Positions 22,906-30,680 of a stretch of DNA of 40,849 nt are shown piece by piece (within the stretch, counting starts at the first letter, position 1; every line of letters starts with the position of its first letter). Under the pieces are notes generated by a model. That model did not search any database. It saw only the letters and a program-made list of their open reading frames with translations, and was not told the DNA's origin. Position numbers and translations under genes: made by a program. The DNA is from a virus, in the IMG/VR virus record IMGVR_UViG_3300031687_000037, positions 1 to 40,849 of that record; one strand, written 5' to 3'.

Positions 22906-22929
22906 TAAACTTCTCGCAGAGGATACAAG

Positions 22930-24762
22930 ATGAGTAAGTATATATTTGACATAGAAACCAATGGCCTATTCCCTGATAAGATCTGGATGCTAGTCATGCA
23001 AGACATAACAACAGAGGAAGTCTACTCCTACTCTGACTACAATGATAAGCTACCCTCGCTAACTGAAGGTCTTGATAGGCTTAGTAATGCTAAGATCATA
23101 TCAGGTCACAACGTTATTGGGTTTGACTTACCTGTAATGAAGAGACTACTAGGGTGGGTACCCTCTGATAGCACTAAGATCTGGGATACATTCCTTATGT
23201 CTCAACTATGCAAGTACCAACGTGGTCACCTGCATGGTCTTAAGGGATGGGGTGGTTTCTTTGAGTACCCTAAGGGTGATCATGAGGACTGGTCTTGTTA
23301 CAGTGATGAGATGCTAACGTACTGCATACGGGATGTTGAGCTTAACCTTAAGGTATACCAACGTGTATCTAAGGAAGCTTCTATCTTAATGAAGCAGAAC
23401 CCTATGTTCCTACAGGCTCTTGAACTAGAGCATGATTTTGCATTAGTGAATGCAGAGATCACTGAGAACGGATGGAAGTTTAACATGCGTAAGGCTGAGA
23501 GTTTATACGAAGAGATACTAGATCGTATGGAACACATTGAAGATGTGCTCAACCCTCAGCTTGGTACTGTAGCTGTCATGCGTGGTAACCGTGAGGTCGA
23601 TCAGATAATTAAGAAGGATGGGTCTTACTACAAACGTGTAGTTGATTGGTTCGAATTAGCTGAGGACATCAAGGCATCTGATGGTAACATTGCAGGCCCC
23701 TATACTCGTGTAGAGTTTAAGGAAGTTAAGCTTGGTCAGATGGATGAGGTTAAGAAGTTCTTACTAGATAAAGGATGGAAGCCTGATGACTGGACTGTTA
23801 AGAAGATCAACGGTACATGGATAAAGCAAAGCCCTAAGCTTACTGATAGTTCCTTGAAACCCTTGGGTGAGATAGGTACACACATCAGTGACTACTACAT
23901 GCTACGCAATAGGTTAGCTACTGTTGAAGGGTGGATAGCTTCAGTCAATGACGAAGAGAAGTTCAATGATGGTAGGTTGCATGGCAGTATGTTTACCATT
24001 GGCACTCCCTCTTTCAGATGTAGACATAGGACTATCGTAAACATACCGGGGGTCTATGCACCCTATGGTAAAGAGATGCGTAGCCTACTGACATGTGAGA
24101 AAGGAAGTAAGGTTGTTGGTGCTGACTCTGCAGGTAATCAGTTCAGAGGTCTATGTCACTACATCGGTGACGATAAGTTTACCAATGAAGTTATTAACGG
24201 TGATGTTCATCAGCGCAATGCTGACATCTTAGGTATCAGCAGACCACAGGCTAAGACATTCATCTATGCCTACCTATTCGGGGCTGGCCCTGCTAAGCTA
24301 GGGGAAGCTATCTCTGGGAAGAAGTCTGCTAAGATTGGTAAAGAAGCTGATGCTACCTTTAAGGCTACCTTGCCGGGGCTTAAGGTTCTTAAGGATACTT
24401 TGGAAGATGAGTTCAGAATGTCTATGATGAAGACAGGTCAGGGCTTTATCATGGGGGCTGATGGTCGTAGGGTTATGGTAGCTTCCGAGCACCAGACACT
24501 TAACTACTTACTGCAAACTCTAGAAGGTATTACTTGTAAGGCTGCACTTGTGTATGCGTACAAGAAGATTAAAGAACTTAACCTCGATGCTTACCCAGTC
24601 TTGTTCTATCATGACGAGGTTGCATTCGTAGCTAAAGAGAGCGATGCAGAAGCAGTTAAAGAAATCTGTGTTGAAGCTTTCAGAGAAGCACCTAAGAGTG
24701 TAGGTGTTATGTGTATGGATGGTGATGGGCAAATAGGAGACAGCTATGCTGACGTTCACTGA
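22930..24762 (+). CDS. Family A DNA polymerase with 3'-5' exonuclease
   Basis: A 610-residue replicative polymerase of the T7 gp5 type. Exonuclease motifs: FDIETNG (D7, E9), HNVIGFD (D66) and YCIRD (D135). Polymerase motifs: A, VVGADSAGNQFRG (D399, with Gln404 where T7 has the Glu480 steric gate); B, RPQAKTFIYAYLFG (R438, K442, Y446); C, YHDEV (H561, D562, E563). Y446 matches the T7 Tyr526 position. It is shorter than T7 gp5 (704), mostly in the middle. GAGGAT precedes the ATG. The 5'-3' exonuclease gene overlaps its end by 17 bases. Confidence 0.95.
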   Translation: MSKYIFDIETNGLFPDKIWMLVMQDITTEEVYSYSDYNDKLPSLTEGLDRLSNAKIISGHNVIGFDLPVMKRLLGWVPSDSTKIWDTFLMSQLCKYQRGHLHGLKGWGGFFEYPKGDHEDWSCYSDEMLTYCIRDVELNLKVYQRVSKEASILMKQNPMFLQALELEHDFALVNAEITENGWKFNMRKAESLYEEILDRMEHIEDVLNPQLGTVAVMRGNREVDQIIKKDGSYYKRVVDWFELAEDIKASDGNIAGPYTRVEFKEVKLGQMDEVKKFLLDKGWKPDDWTVKKINGTWIKQSPKLTDSSLKPLGEIGTHISDYYMLRNRLATVEGWIASVNDEEKFNDGRLHGSMFTIGTPSFRCRHRTIVNIPGVYAPYGKEMRSLLTCEKGSKVVGADSAGNQFRGLCHYIGDDKFTNEVINGDVHQRNADILGISRPQAKTFIYAYLFGAGPAKLGEAISGKKSAKIGKEADATFKATLPGLKVLKDTLEDEFRMSMMKTGQGFIMGADGRRVMVASEHQTLNYLLQTLEGITCKAALVYAYKKIKELNLDAYPVLFYHDEVAFVAKESDAEAVKEICVEAFREAPKSVGVMCMDGDGQIGDSYADVH

Positions 24763-25510
24763 TGATCACGAAGAGAAGTTTGAGTTTGACAAGTGTTTTA
24801 TAGACGGGGACTCGATGCTGTACAGAATAGCGTACACCACCGACTCAGATGCTCAAGCACAAAGCACCTTAGACCTAGCACTACTAGCTGTAATGAGAGA
24901 TACTAACTCAGCTAAGGGTTATGTAGCTGTGAAAGGTAAGGGTAACTTCCGTCATGACATGGCTGATGATTACAAAGCTAACCGTAGTAAAACTGAAATG
25001 GATCCTCGGATTAAACAAAACCTTAATAGCTTGTATCAATACTGCTGGGATACTGGATGTGTCCAAGCGCATGGGTGTGAGGCAGATGACTTGGTTTCTA
25101 TCTGGGCTACTGAAGCAGAAGAAGCAGGCGACTCCTTTGTCATAGCCCATGTTGATAAAGATATTGATATGGTTCCGGGTTGGCACTACAACTTCAACAA
25201 GAAAAGTATGTATCATGTTGACGAAGAAAAAGGCCACTACCTACTTTGTAAGCAGTTGCTAACTGGTGATTCTTCTGATAACATACAGGGTCTTAGAGGT
25301 GTAGGCCCTAAGACTGCAGAGAAACTGTTAGCTAACGTAAGCAAGGGTGATATGCTGGATGTAGTTAGGAAGTCTTGGAGGGAGAAACACCCAAGAGACT
25401 GGAAGGAGAAGCTTCAACTCTGCTTCAACCTAATCTATATGCGTAGATCCTTTGACGGTTTCGAGGCACTAACTATTGAAGAAGTGTATGGAGAGGGTAG
25501 ACTTAGATGA
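24746..25510 (+). CDS. 5'-3' exonuclease / flap nuclease (FEN-like, T7 gp6 role)
   Basis: A 254-residue nuclease of the FEN/5'-3' exonuclease family. Acidic metal sites in order: FIDGDSMLY (near 18-26), DYKANR (near 74-79), GCEADDLV (near 110-117), VDKDIDMVPG (near 136-145) and LTGDSSDN (near 171-178), with a helix-hairpin-helix-type GLRGVGPKTAEKLL just after. It would remove RNA primers and degrade host DNA for nucleotides. The gene overlaps polymerase by 17 bases and the next gene by four (ATGA). Confidence 0.92.
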   Translation: MLTFTDDHEEKFEFDKCFIDGDSMLYRIAYTTDSDAQAQSTLDLALLAVMRDTNSAKGYVAVKGKGNFRHDMADDYKANRSKTEMDPRIKQNLNSLYQYCWDTGCVQAHGCEADDLVSIWATEAEEAGDSFVIAHVDKDIDMVPGWHYNFNKKSMYHVDEEKGHYLLCKQLLTGDSSDNIQGLRGVGPKTAEKLLANVSKGDMLDVVRKSWREKHPRDWKEKLQLCFNLIYMRRSFDGFEALTIEEVYGEGRLR

Positions 25511-26046
25511 CTAAACAAAACTTAGGGCATTGGGAGTACGGAGGTTCTCCCTTTGATCCTGATAGTTACTTCGGGTTTATATACCTGATTACATGCACAC
25601 ACCCTGAAGAACCTAAGAGGTACATAGGTCGTAAGCAATTCCATATGTACCGCAAGGGTAAAGACAGGGCTGTGTCTAACTGGAAAACTTATAGCAGTTC
25701 ATCTAAACATATTAACAAGATGATACTAGACTACGGTAGCGATAACTTTAAGTTTGAGATACTACAATTGTTTGAAACTAAAGGTGGCTTGTCAGCAGGT
25801 GAAGTCAAGGTTCAATGGGAACTTGATGTGCTTACTCAGAAGTATACCGATGGTACTCCTGTCTTTTTAAACAGACAGATAGGGGCAATTAAGTTTATTC
25901 CTAAGGAAGAAGTTAATGACAGAACAAGAGAGCGACTCCAAGGTATCGCCTTCGGAATCAGAGAAGAACGGGAAAGTCAAGAAAGCCTCAAGGATTCAGA
26001 GGAAGAAGCTATCACAAACAAAGAGAAGATTAATAAAGAACCTTAA
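25507..26046 (+). CDS. GIY-YIG nuclease-domain protein (SegE-like)
   Basis: A 179-residue protein. FGFIYLITC (near 22-30) and RYIGRKQF (near 38-45) form the GIY-YIG core, followed by KTYSSSSKHI and 'LDYGSDNFKFEILQLFETK' as in SegE-like phage proteins. A Glu further on (EVKVQWELDVL) could bind metal. The C-terminal 50 residues are charged and low in complexity. Such proteins can be homing endonucleases, but this one sits in the tight replication operon (ATGA overlap with the exonuclease) and does not interrupt a gene. A resident repair or host-DNA-cutting role is as likely as homing. Confidence 0.75.
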   Translation: MTKQNLGHWEYGGSPFDPDSYFGFIYLITCTHPEEPKRYIGRKQFHMYRKGKDRAVSNWKTYSSSSKHINKMILDYGSDNFKFEILQLFETKGGLSAGEVKVQWELDVLTQKYTDGTPVFLNRQIGAIKFIPKEEVNDRTRERLQGIAFGIREERESQESLKDSEEEAITNKEKINKEP

Positions 26047-26064
26047 AGAAAAACGGTGGTCTTA

Positions 26065-27681
26065 ATGAAAACCAAAGATAGATTTGTAAAGCATATGCCA
26101 TGCAAACACTGTGGTTCTTCTGATGCAGTAGGTATGTACTCCAATGGGATTGGTACATGCTTCCACTGTAAGAAAACTACATTCGAAAATGAAAGAGAAG
26201 ATACCATGCAAGAATCATATGCACCAAAACAAGTTGAAGACTTATCAACTATTACTTCCTACGACACAAGAGGTGTACAGGAAAGAGGTATAACTAAGCA
26301 GGTTGCAGCCCACTTTGGTATGAGGGTTTCATATAATGCTGACGGGACTATCGAGTCCCACTACTACCCATACACTAAGAAGAATAAGATAGTTGCGTAC
26401 AAGATTCGTAACTTACCTAAGGACTTCAGAGTTAAGGGAGACTTCTCTGACATTGATCTGTTTGGTCAATCAACTTTCACCCAAGGTGGTAGATCACTGA
26501 CTATTACAGAGGGTGAGCTAGATGCTATGGCAGTGGCTCAATCAAATCTATCAAACGGGAGTACGATATATCCCGTAGTATCCCTACCTTCTTCAAGCAA
26601 CCTCAATCCTCTTATAAAGAATCGTGAGTGGATAAGAACATTCGATACAGTTGTATTGATGTTTGATCAAGATGATGCAGGGGAGAAGGCAGTAGAGAAT
26701 GCAGCTAAGATCATTGGCTGGGATAAGGTAAAGGTAGCTAGTCTACCTGAAAATGATCCATGCGAAACTTTAATTAAACATGGGCCTAAGGCATTAGTAA
26801 GTGCGTTCTGGTCTGCTCAGCCATACACACCGGCTGCAGTAGTACGAGGCGAAGCCATATGGGAAGAGTATGTTAAGCGCAAGACAGTTGAATCAGTACC
26901 ATACCCTAGTTGTCTTAGTGGTTTGAATGACAAGCTAGGTGGTATGAGACATGGTGAGATAACATTGTTCACCTCAGGTACTGGGTCAGGCAAGTCCACT
27001 ATGATTAAAGAAATTATTTTACAACTGAAGGAAGAGACAGAAGATAACATAGGGGTTATATCACTAGAAGAATCTATTGGTGACTCAGCCCAGAAGTTTA
27101 TTCAAATGTTTGTACCGGAAGAACCAACCGAAGAGCAGGAGCGAAAAGCATTTGATGATGTATTTGGAGATAACCGTATCATTCTCCTTGATCATAACGG
27201 CGCTGTATCTGATTCTTCTCTTATAGATCAAATAGAGAACTTGTGTCTGTTAGGGTGTAAGCACTTGGTGCTTGATCACATTACTATTGCAGTGTCAGAA
27301 GGCACTAACGGTAAGACAGGTAACGAAGCTATCGATACTATCATGTCTGACTTGTTAAAGATTGTTAAGAAACATAATGTCTGGTTGGGTATCATCTCCC
27401 ACCTACGTAAGTCTCAAGGTAAGTCCTTTGAAGAGGGACACCTTGCTTCTATCGATGACATCAAAGGTTCAGGTTCAATCAAACAAATCAGCTTTGATAT
27501 TGTAACGTTTGCTCGCAACCTAATAGCAGAGAACGAAGATGAAAGAAATACCATACACCTTAGAGTACTGAAGTCTAGATTCACAGGGCTTACAGGTGAT
27601 TGTGGTTCAGCATACTACGACCAGAAGACTAAACGTCTGAAGGGTCAGATGGATTTCTTAGACTACAAAGCAGGAGTGTAA
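26065..27681 (+). CDS. Primase-helicase (T7 gp4-like)
   Basis: A 538-residue fusion. The N-terminal zinc finger has CxxC-15-CxxC (C13, C16, C32, C35), the same spacing as T7 gp4A. The TOPRIM primase core shows ITEGELDAM and LMFDQDDAG. The C-terminal RecA-like hexameric helicase shows TSGTGSGKST (Walker A), LVLDHITIAVS, ISHLRK and an 'RVLKSRFTGLTG' arginine-finger block. It unwinds DNA and makes primers at the fork. The ATG at 26065 is preferred over GTG 26056 on SD spacing. It ends directly before the RNA polymerase gene with no gap (TAA then ATG). Confidence 0.95.
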   Translation: MKTKDRFVKHMPCKHCGSSDAVGMYSNGIGTCFHCKKTTFENEREDTMQESYAPKQVEDLSTITSYDTRGVQERGITKQVAAHFGMRVSYNADGTIESHYYPYTKKNKIVAYKIRNLPKDFRVKGDFSDIDLFGQSTFTQGGRSLTITEGELDAMAVAQSNLSNGSTIYPVVSLPSSSNLNPLIKNREWIRTFDTVVLMFDQDDAGEKAVENAAKIIGWDKVKVASLPENDPCETLIKHGPKALVSAFWSAQPYTPAAVVRGEAIWEEYVKRKTVESVPYPSCLSGLNDKLGGMRHGEITLFTSGTGSGKSTMIKEIILQLKEETEDNIGVISLEESIGDSAQKFIQMFVPEEPTEEQERKAFDDVFGDNRIILLDHNGAVSDSSLIDQIENLCLLGCKHLVLDHITIAVSEGTNGKTGNEAIDTIMSDLLKIVKKHNVWLGIISHLRKSQGKSFEEGHLASIDDIKGSGSIKQISFDIVTFARNLIAENEDERNTIHLRVLKSRFTGLTGDCGSAYYDQKTKRLKGQMDFLDYKAGV

Positions 27682-29778
27682 ATGGCTAACGCTATACATG
27701 CTGTAGCTCAGTACATAAGGAGCAATAGAGAAGGTGCCCGAGGTAGGAATCACTCGGGTATCGAACTCTTAAACAGGCATATGGATTACGGTATAGAATA
27801 CGAAGAGCTTGTTATATGTGCAGTACAGGCAGCTCAAAGCTTATTCCTTAGATCCCGTAACGCTAGTAGTAGAAGCTTCAAGTTAACAGCAACATCAACA
27901 TCAATAGGTTTATCTGTGGTCTCTAGGATAGGGATCAGGAACAGTACCTATACAGAGTTATTCTCAGTTGGTGATCTGTTTGTCGAAGCCTTACTACAAC
28001 TTAAGTACCTTGAGATAGAAAGAGAGTACGAAGGTTACCGAGCACCGTATGTAATATTCTTAACAGAAAAGTGGGAAGACTTAGGTGAGATACCTCCAGA
28101 GTTTGATAAGGCTACACTGAGTGGTACTAGCTTTAAGAAATTCCCTAAGATAATTGGGTTAAGAAACCCGATAACCAAGAGGCCGTATATCAAACGTATG
28201 ACCTCGGAGAGGGACTTTAACCAGTGCCTTGACCAACCCTTTGTGAAAGCTCTAGACAAGCTGCAATCGTCTGCTTGGCACCTTAACGTAGACCTTGTTA
28301 AAGCTCTCAGAGATAACGTCACTAAGTTCTTAGATATGAAAGATAAGACAGACAAAGGTAGGTCTAAAAGAATAGAGATGAAGTTTATCTTAAACAAAGC
28401 AAGGGCTATAGGAGACGAAACTTTCTACCAAGCGGTAGAGTGTGACTACAGGGGGCGAGTGTACTACACTGAACCGTTCTTAAACTACCAAGGTTCTGAC
28501 TTAGCCAAAGGTCTCTTTCAGTTTGGCGTAAGTAAACCTATGGATGACAAAGGATTCTTTTGGTTATGTGTACACACTGCATGTTCTTACAACCAGTCGT
28601 ATACGATAGAGGACTTAGATAAACAATCATGGTTAACAGAAGACTACAGGCATCACTTAGCAGAAGAAGGGTTGGATACTATTTCAGTAGACAAAATGAC
28701 GTTAAGGGACAGAGCACATTGGACAGTACACCACCAGAAGGAACTGATAAACGATGCAACCTTGATGAACTTCAGGATGGAAGCGGAGAAACCAGTATCA
28801 CTCCTAGCTTGCTGTCTTGATCTTAAAGGTTATGTAGAATCTGAAGGGGTATACGAGTCTTGTCTGCCTATACCTGTAGACGGAAGTAACAATGGATGGC
28901 AACACCTAGCTGCTATGTCTAAAGACAGTCAAGCAGGGGCGTTAGTCTCCATAGTACCTCAGCTAATACAAAAAGATTTCTATGTAGAAGTAGCTAAGCG
29001 ATTGATAGTTAGAATGCCTGAGTGGTTTGAGGGTAGGTCTATGCCAATGAAAGCAATACGTAAAGGGATAGCCAAGCGTGGGTCTATGACTAGAGCTTAC
29101 TCTGCAGGTCAACGTAAGATAGCAGAGAATATGTTCTATGATTGTAAGACTGAGGGATACAATAAGAAGTACAAGATAAGCAAAGATGACTGCGACAAGC
29201 TGTCTAAGAATCTAATTCTTGCTATCAATGATACTTGTGTTGGGCCCTTAAAGACCATGAAGTTCTTACAAAAGATAACTGACTACTCACTAGAGAGTGG
29301 ACAGACTTGTCTATCGTGGACTACACCATCAGGATTCCCTGTGTTGTATGAAGTATGGAAGCAAAAGAACCTGACACTAAGGGGTACTATCAGGGGCTTA
29401 GGGCAGATAGGTCATAGCATCAAGGTGCCTGTGCTTACCAGAGAAAGTAAGCCTATACCATGCCGTAGGTCTTTTGCATCTGGATGTTCACCTAACTTTG
29501 TACACTCAATGGATGCAGCACACATGGCTAAGGTAATCGAGTCATTCCCCGGAAGCTTTGGGGCAGTACATGATTCCTTCTCTACCCATGCGTGTGACGT
29601 TGAGAGGTTACTTGAGCATACTAAGTGGCAGTTTGCTATGATGTATAATGTAAGTAACTTCTTTAATCGCATAGAGTCTATGATCCTTGAGGATCGTACA
29701 GGTTACTGTGTTAAACAACCAGATATAGGTGATCTAAAAATAGAAGAAGTCATAAGCTCTGACTATTTCTTTTCTTAA
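27682..29778 (+). CDS. T7-type single-subunit RNA polymerase
   Basis: A 698-residue phage RNA polymerase. Palm and fingers catalytic residues are intact: PVDGSNNGWQH (D400, as T7 D537), IAKRGSMTRAY (K465, R466, Y473, as T7 K631/R632/Y639) and AVHDS (H630, D631, as T7 H811/D812). SPNFVHSMDAAHM follows the promoter-specificity loop region (about 564-590). The C-terminal foot ends DYFFS, like the T7 FAFA end. It is about 185 residues shorter than T7 RNAP, mostly in the N-terminal domain. It is encoded far down the rightward block, not at its start, so host polymerase must reach it first. Confidence 0.95.
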   Translation: MANAIHAVAQYIRSNREGARGRNHSGIELLNRHMDYGIEYEELVICAVQAAQSLFLRSRNASSRSFKLTATSTSIGLSVVSRIGIRNSTYTELFSVGDLFVEALLQLKYLEIEREYEGYRAPYVIFLTEKWEDLGEIPPEFDKATLSGTSFKKFPKIIGLRNPITKRPYIKRMTSERDFNQCLDQPFVKALDKLQSSAWHLNVDLVKALRDNVTKFLDMKDKTDKGRSKRIEMKFILNKARAIGDETFYQAVECDYRGRVYYTEPFLNYQGSDLAKGLFQFGVSKPMDDKGFFWLCVHTACSYNQSYTIEDLDKQSWLTEDYRHHLAEEGLDTISVDKMTLRDRAHWTVHHQKELINDATLMNFRMEAEKPVSLLACCLDLKGYVESEGVYESCLPIPVDGSNNGWQHLAAMSKDSQAGALVSIVPQLIQKDFYVEVAKRLIVRMPEWFEGRSMPMKAIRKGIAKRGSMTRAYSAGQRKIAENMFYDCKTEGYNKKYKISKDDCDKLSKNLILAINDTCVGPLKTMKFLQKITDYSLESGQTCLSWTTPSGFPVLYEVWKQKNLTLRGTIRGLGQIGHSIKVPVLTRESKPIPCRRSFASGCSPNFVHSMDAAHMAKVIESFPGSFGAVHDSFSTHACDVERLLEHTKWQFAMMYNVSNFFNRIESMILEDRTGYCVKQPDIGDLKIEEVISSDYFFS

Positions 29779-29795
29779 TTAAATAAGGATTAATA

Positions 29796-29999
29796 ATGAT
29801 AATTAAAATGCCCGGTGTCACGGACACTAGTACGCCCTTACTAACAGAAGCTCACTTCGAAACAGAAGAGAAACTTATAGAAGACCTAGGTGAGTTGTTA
29901 GAAAGTTACAACGGTAAGGTATCTAACCTAGCTATGGTTGGTGCCTTGACACTGTATGCAAATATGGTATCATTAGGTTCTTTAGAGGCAAATGATTAA
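29796..29999 (+). CDS. Small unrecognised protein
   Basis: A 67-residue protein with an acidic helix (EEKLIEDLGELLES near 24-37) and a hydrophobic C-terminal helix (NLAMVGALTLYANMVSL near 43-59). It has AAGGATT before its ATG and couples to the MazG-like gene by TAATG. No family recognised. Position suggests a small accessory of nucleotide or transcription functions, unproven. Confidence 0.6.
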   Translation: MIIKMPGVTDTSTPLLTEAHFETEEKLIEDLGELLESYNGKVSNLAMVGALTLYANMVSLGSLEAND

Positions 30000-30337
30000 T
30001 GGATAAAGTAAATGAGTTTCAAATTGTAGAAGACTTGGAGAACAAGGTAGTGGACTGGGGTTACAGCAAAGGTATACTTACCAGTGCAGCACCAGATACT
30101 TTCCGTAGGATTAAACAACTTATTAAAACGGAAGAAGAGGTCATCGAGTTAGCTGATGCTATACATGGTGACGATAGAACGGAGGCAATAGATGCCATTG
30201 GTGACATACTTGTTACTCTTATCATGCAGACACGTCTGTGGAATACTAATTTATACGAGTGCCTCGATGAAGCTTTCGAGGTTATCAGTAAACGAACTGG
30301 ACGAATGGTTGACGGCATATTCGTTAAGGATGAATAA
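29999..30337 (+). CDS. MazG-like nucleotide pyrophosphohydrolase
   Basis: A 112-residue all-helical protein with the family's metal-binding pattern: TEEEVIEL (near 42-49; ExxE-type) and then TEAIDAIGDI (near 60-69; ExxD-type). The spacing fits single-domain MazG/MazG-like enzymes that hydrolyse (d)NTPs or alarmone-type nucleotides to monophosphates. In phages they may clear non-canonical dNTPs or lower starvation signals. It sits in a three-gene tail after RNA polymerase. Fold call is good; substrate unknown. Confidence 0.75.
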   Translation: MDKVNEFQIVEDLENKVVDWGYSKGILTSAAPDTFRRIKQLIKTEEEVIELADAIHGDDRTEAIDAIGDILVTLIMQTRLWNTNLYECLDEAFEVISKRTGRMVDGIFVKDE

Positions 30338-30339
30338 CA

Positions 30340-30615
30340 ATGACTAACATGAAGAAAGAATCGTACAACATTATGCGGCACGAAGGGATAGATGATATGG
30401 AGTATGTAGAGGAGCTAGGTCTTAACCCTGCCCTTGCGTACACACCAGCTATCAACGAAGCTATCATTGAGCATGTCTCTGCTGAGAACTACGCAGGCTA
30501 TATAGCCAAGGGGGTTGACCATGATAAAGCAAATGAAATGGCTAATGCTCTAGCTAAGAAAGCAAGGGCTACAGTCAGCCATGCTAACCCTATCCTAAAG
30601 GATAAAGGTTATTAA
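30340..30615 (+). CDS. Small unrecognised protein, last rightward gene
   Basis: A 91-residue mostly helical protein (NPALAYTPAINEAIIEHVSAENY near 29-51; ANEMANALAKKARATVSHA near 64-82). The ATG lies two bases after the MazG-like stop. It is the final gene before the convergent terminators; its TAA touches the A-run of the leftward terminator. No family recognised. Confidence 0.6.
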   Translation: MTNMKKESYNIMRHEGIDDMEYVEELGLNPALAYTPAINEAIIEHVSAENYAGYIAKGVDHDKANEMANALAKKARATVSHANPILKDKGY

Positions 30616-30639
30616 AAAAGGGCCCCAATTAAGGGGCCC
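30613..30639 (-). terminator. Leftward terminator of the convergent pair
   Basis: GGGCCCC (30620-30626) and GGGGCCC (30633-30639) form a 7-bp stem; read leftward it is followed by TTTTTTAA. It would stop transcripts of the large virion genes from entering the replication genes. Confidence 0.85.
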
Positions 30640-30654
30640 AAAGTACTACTATAT

Positions 30655-30680
30655 GGGGGCCCTAACGGGCTCCCTTTTTT
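30655..30680 (+). terminator. Rightward terminator of the convergent pair
   Basis: GGGGGCCC (30655-30662) and GGGCTCCC (30667-30674) pair over eight positions (one G-U), followed by TTTTTT. It overlaps the stop codon of the leftward 1328-residue gene. Confidence 0.85.
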
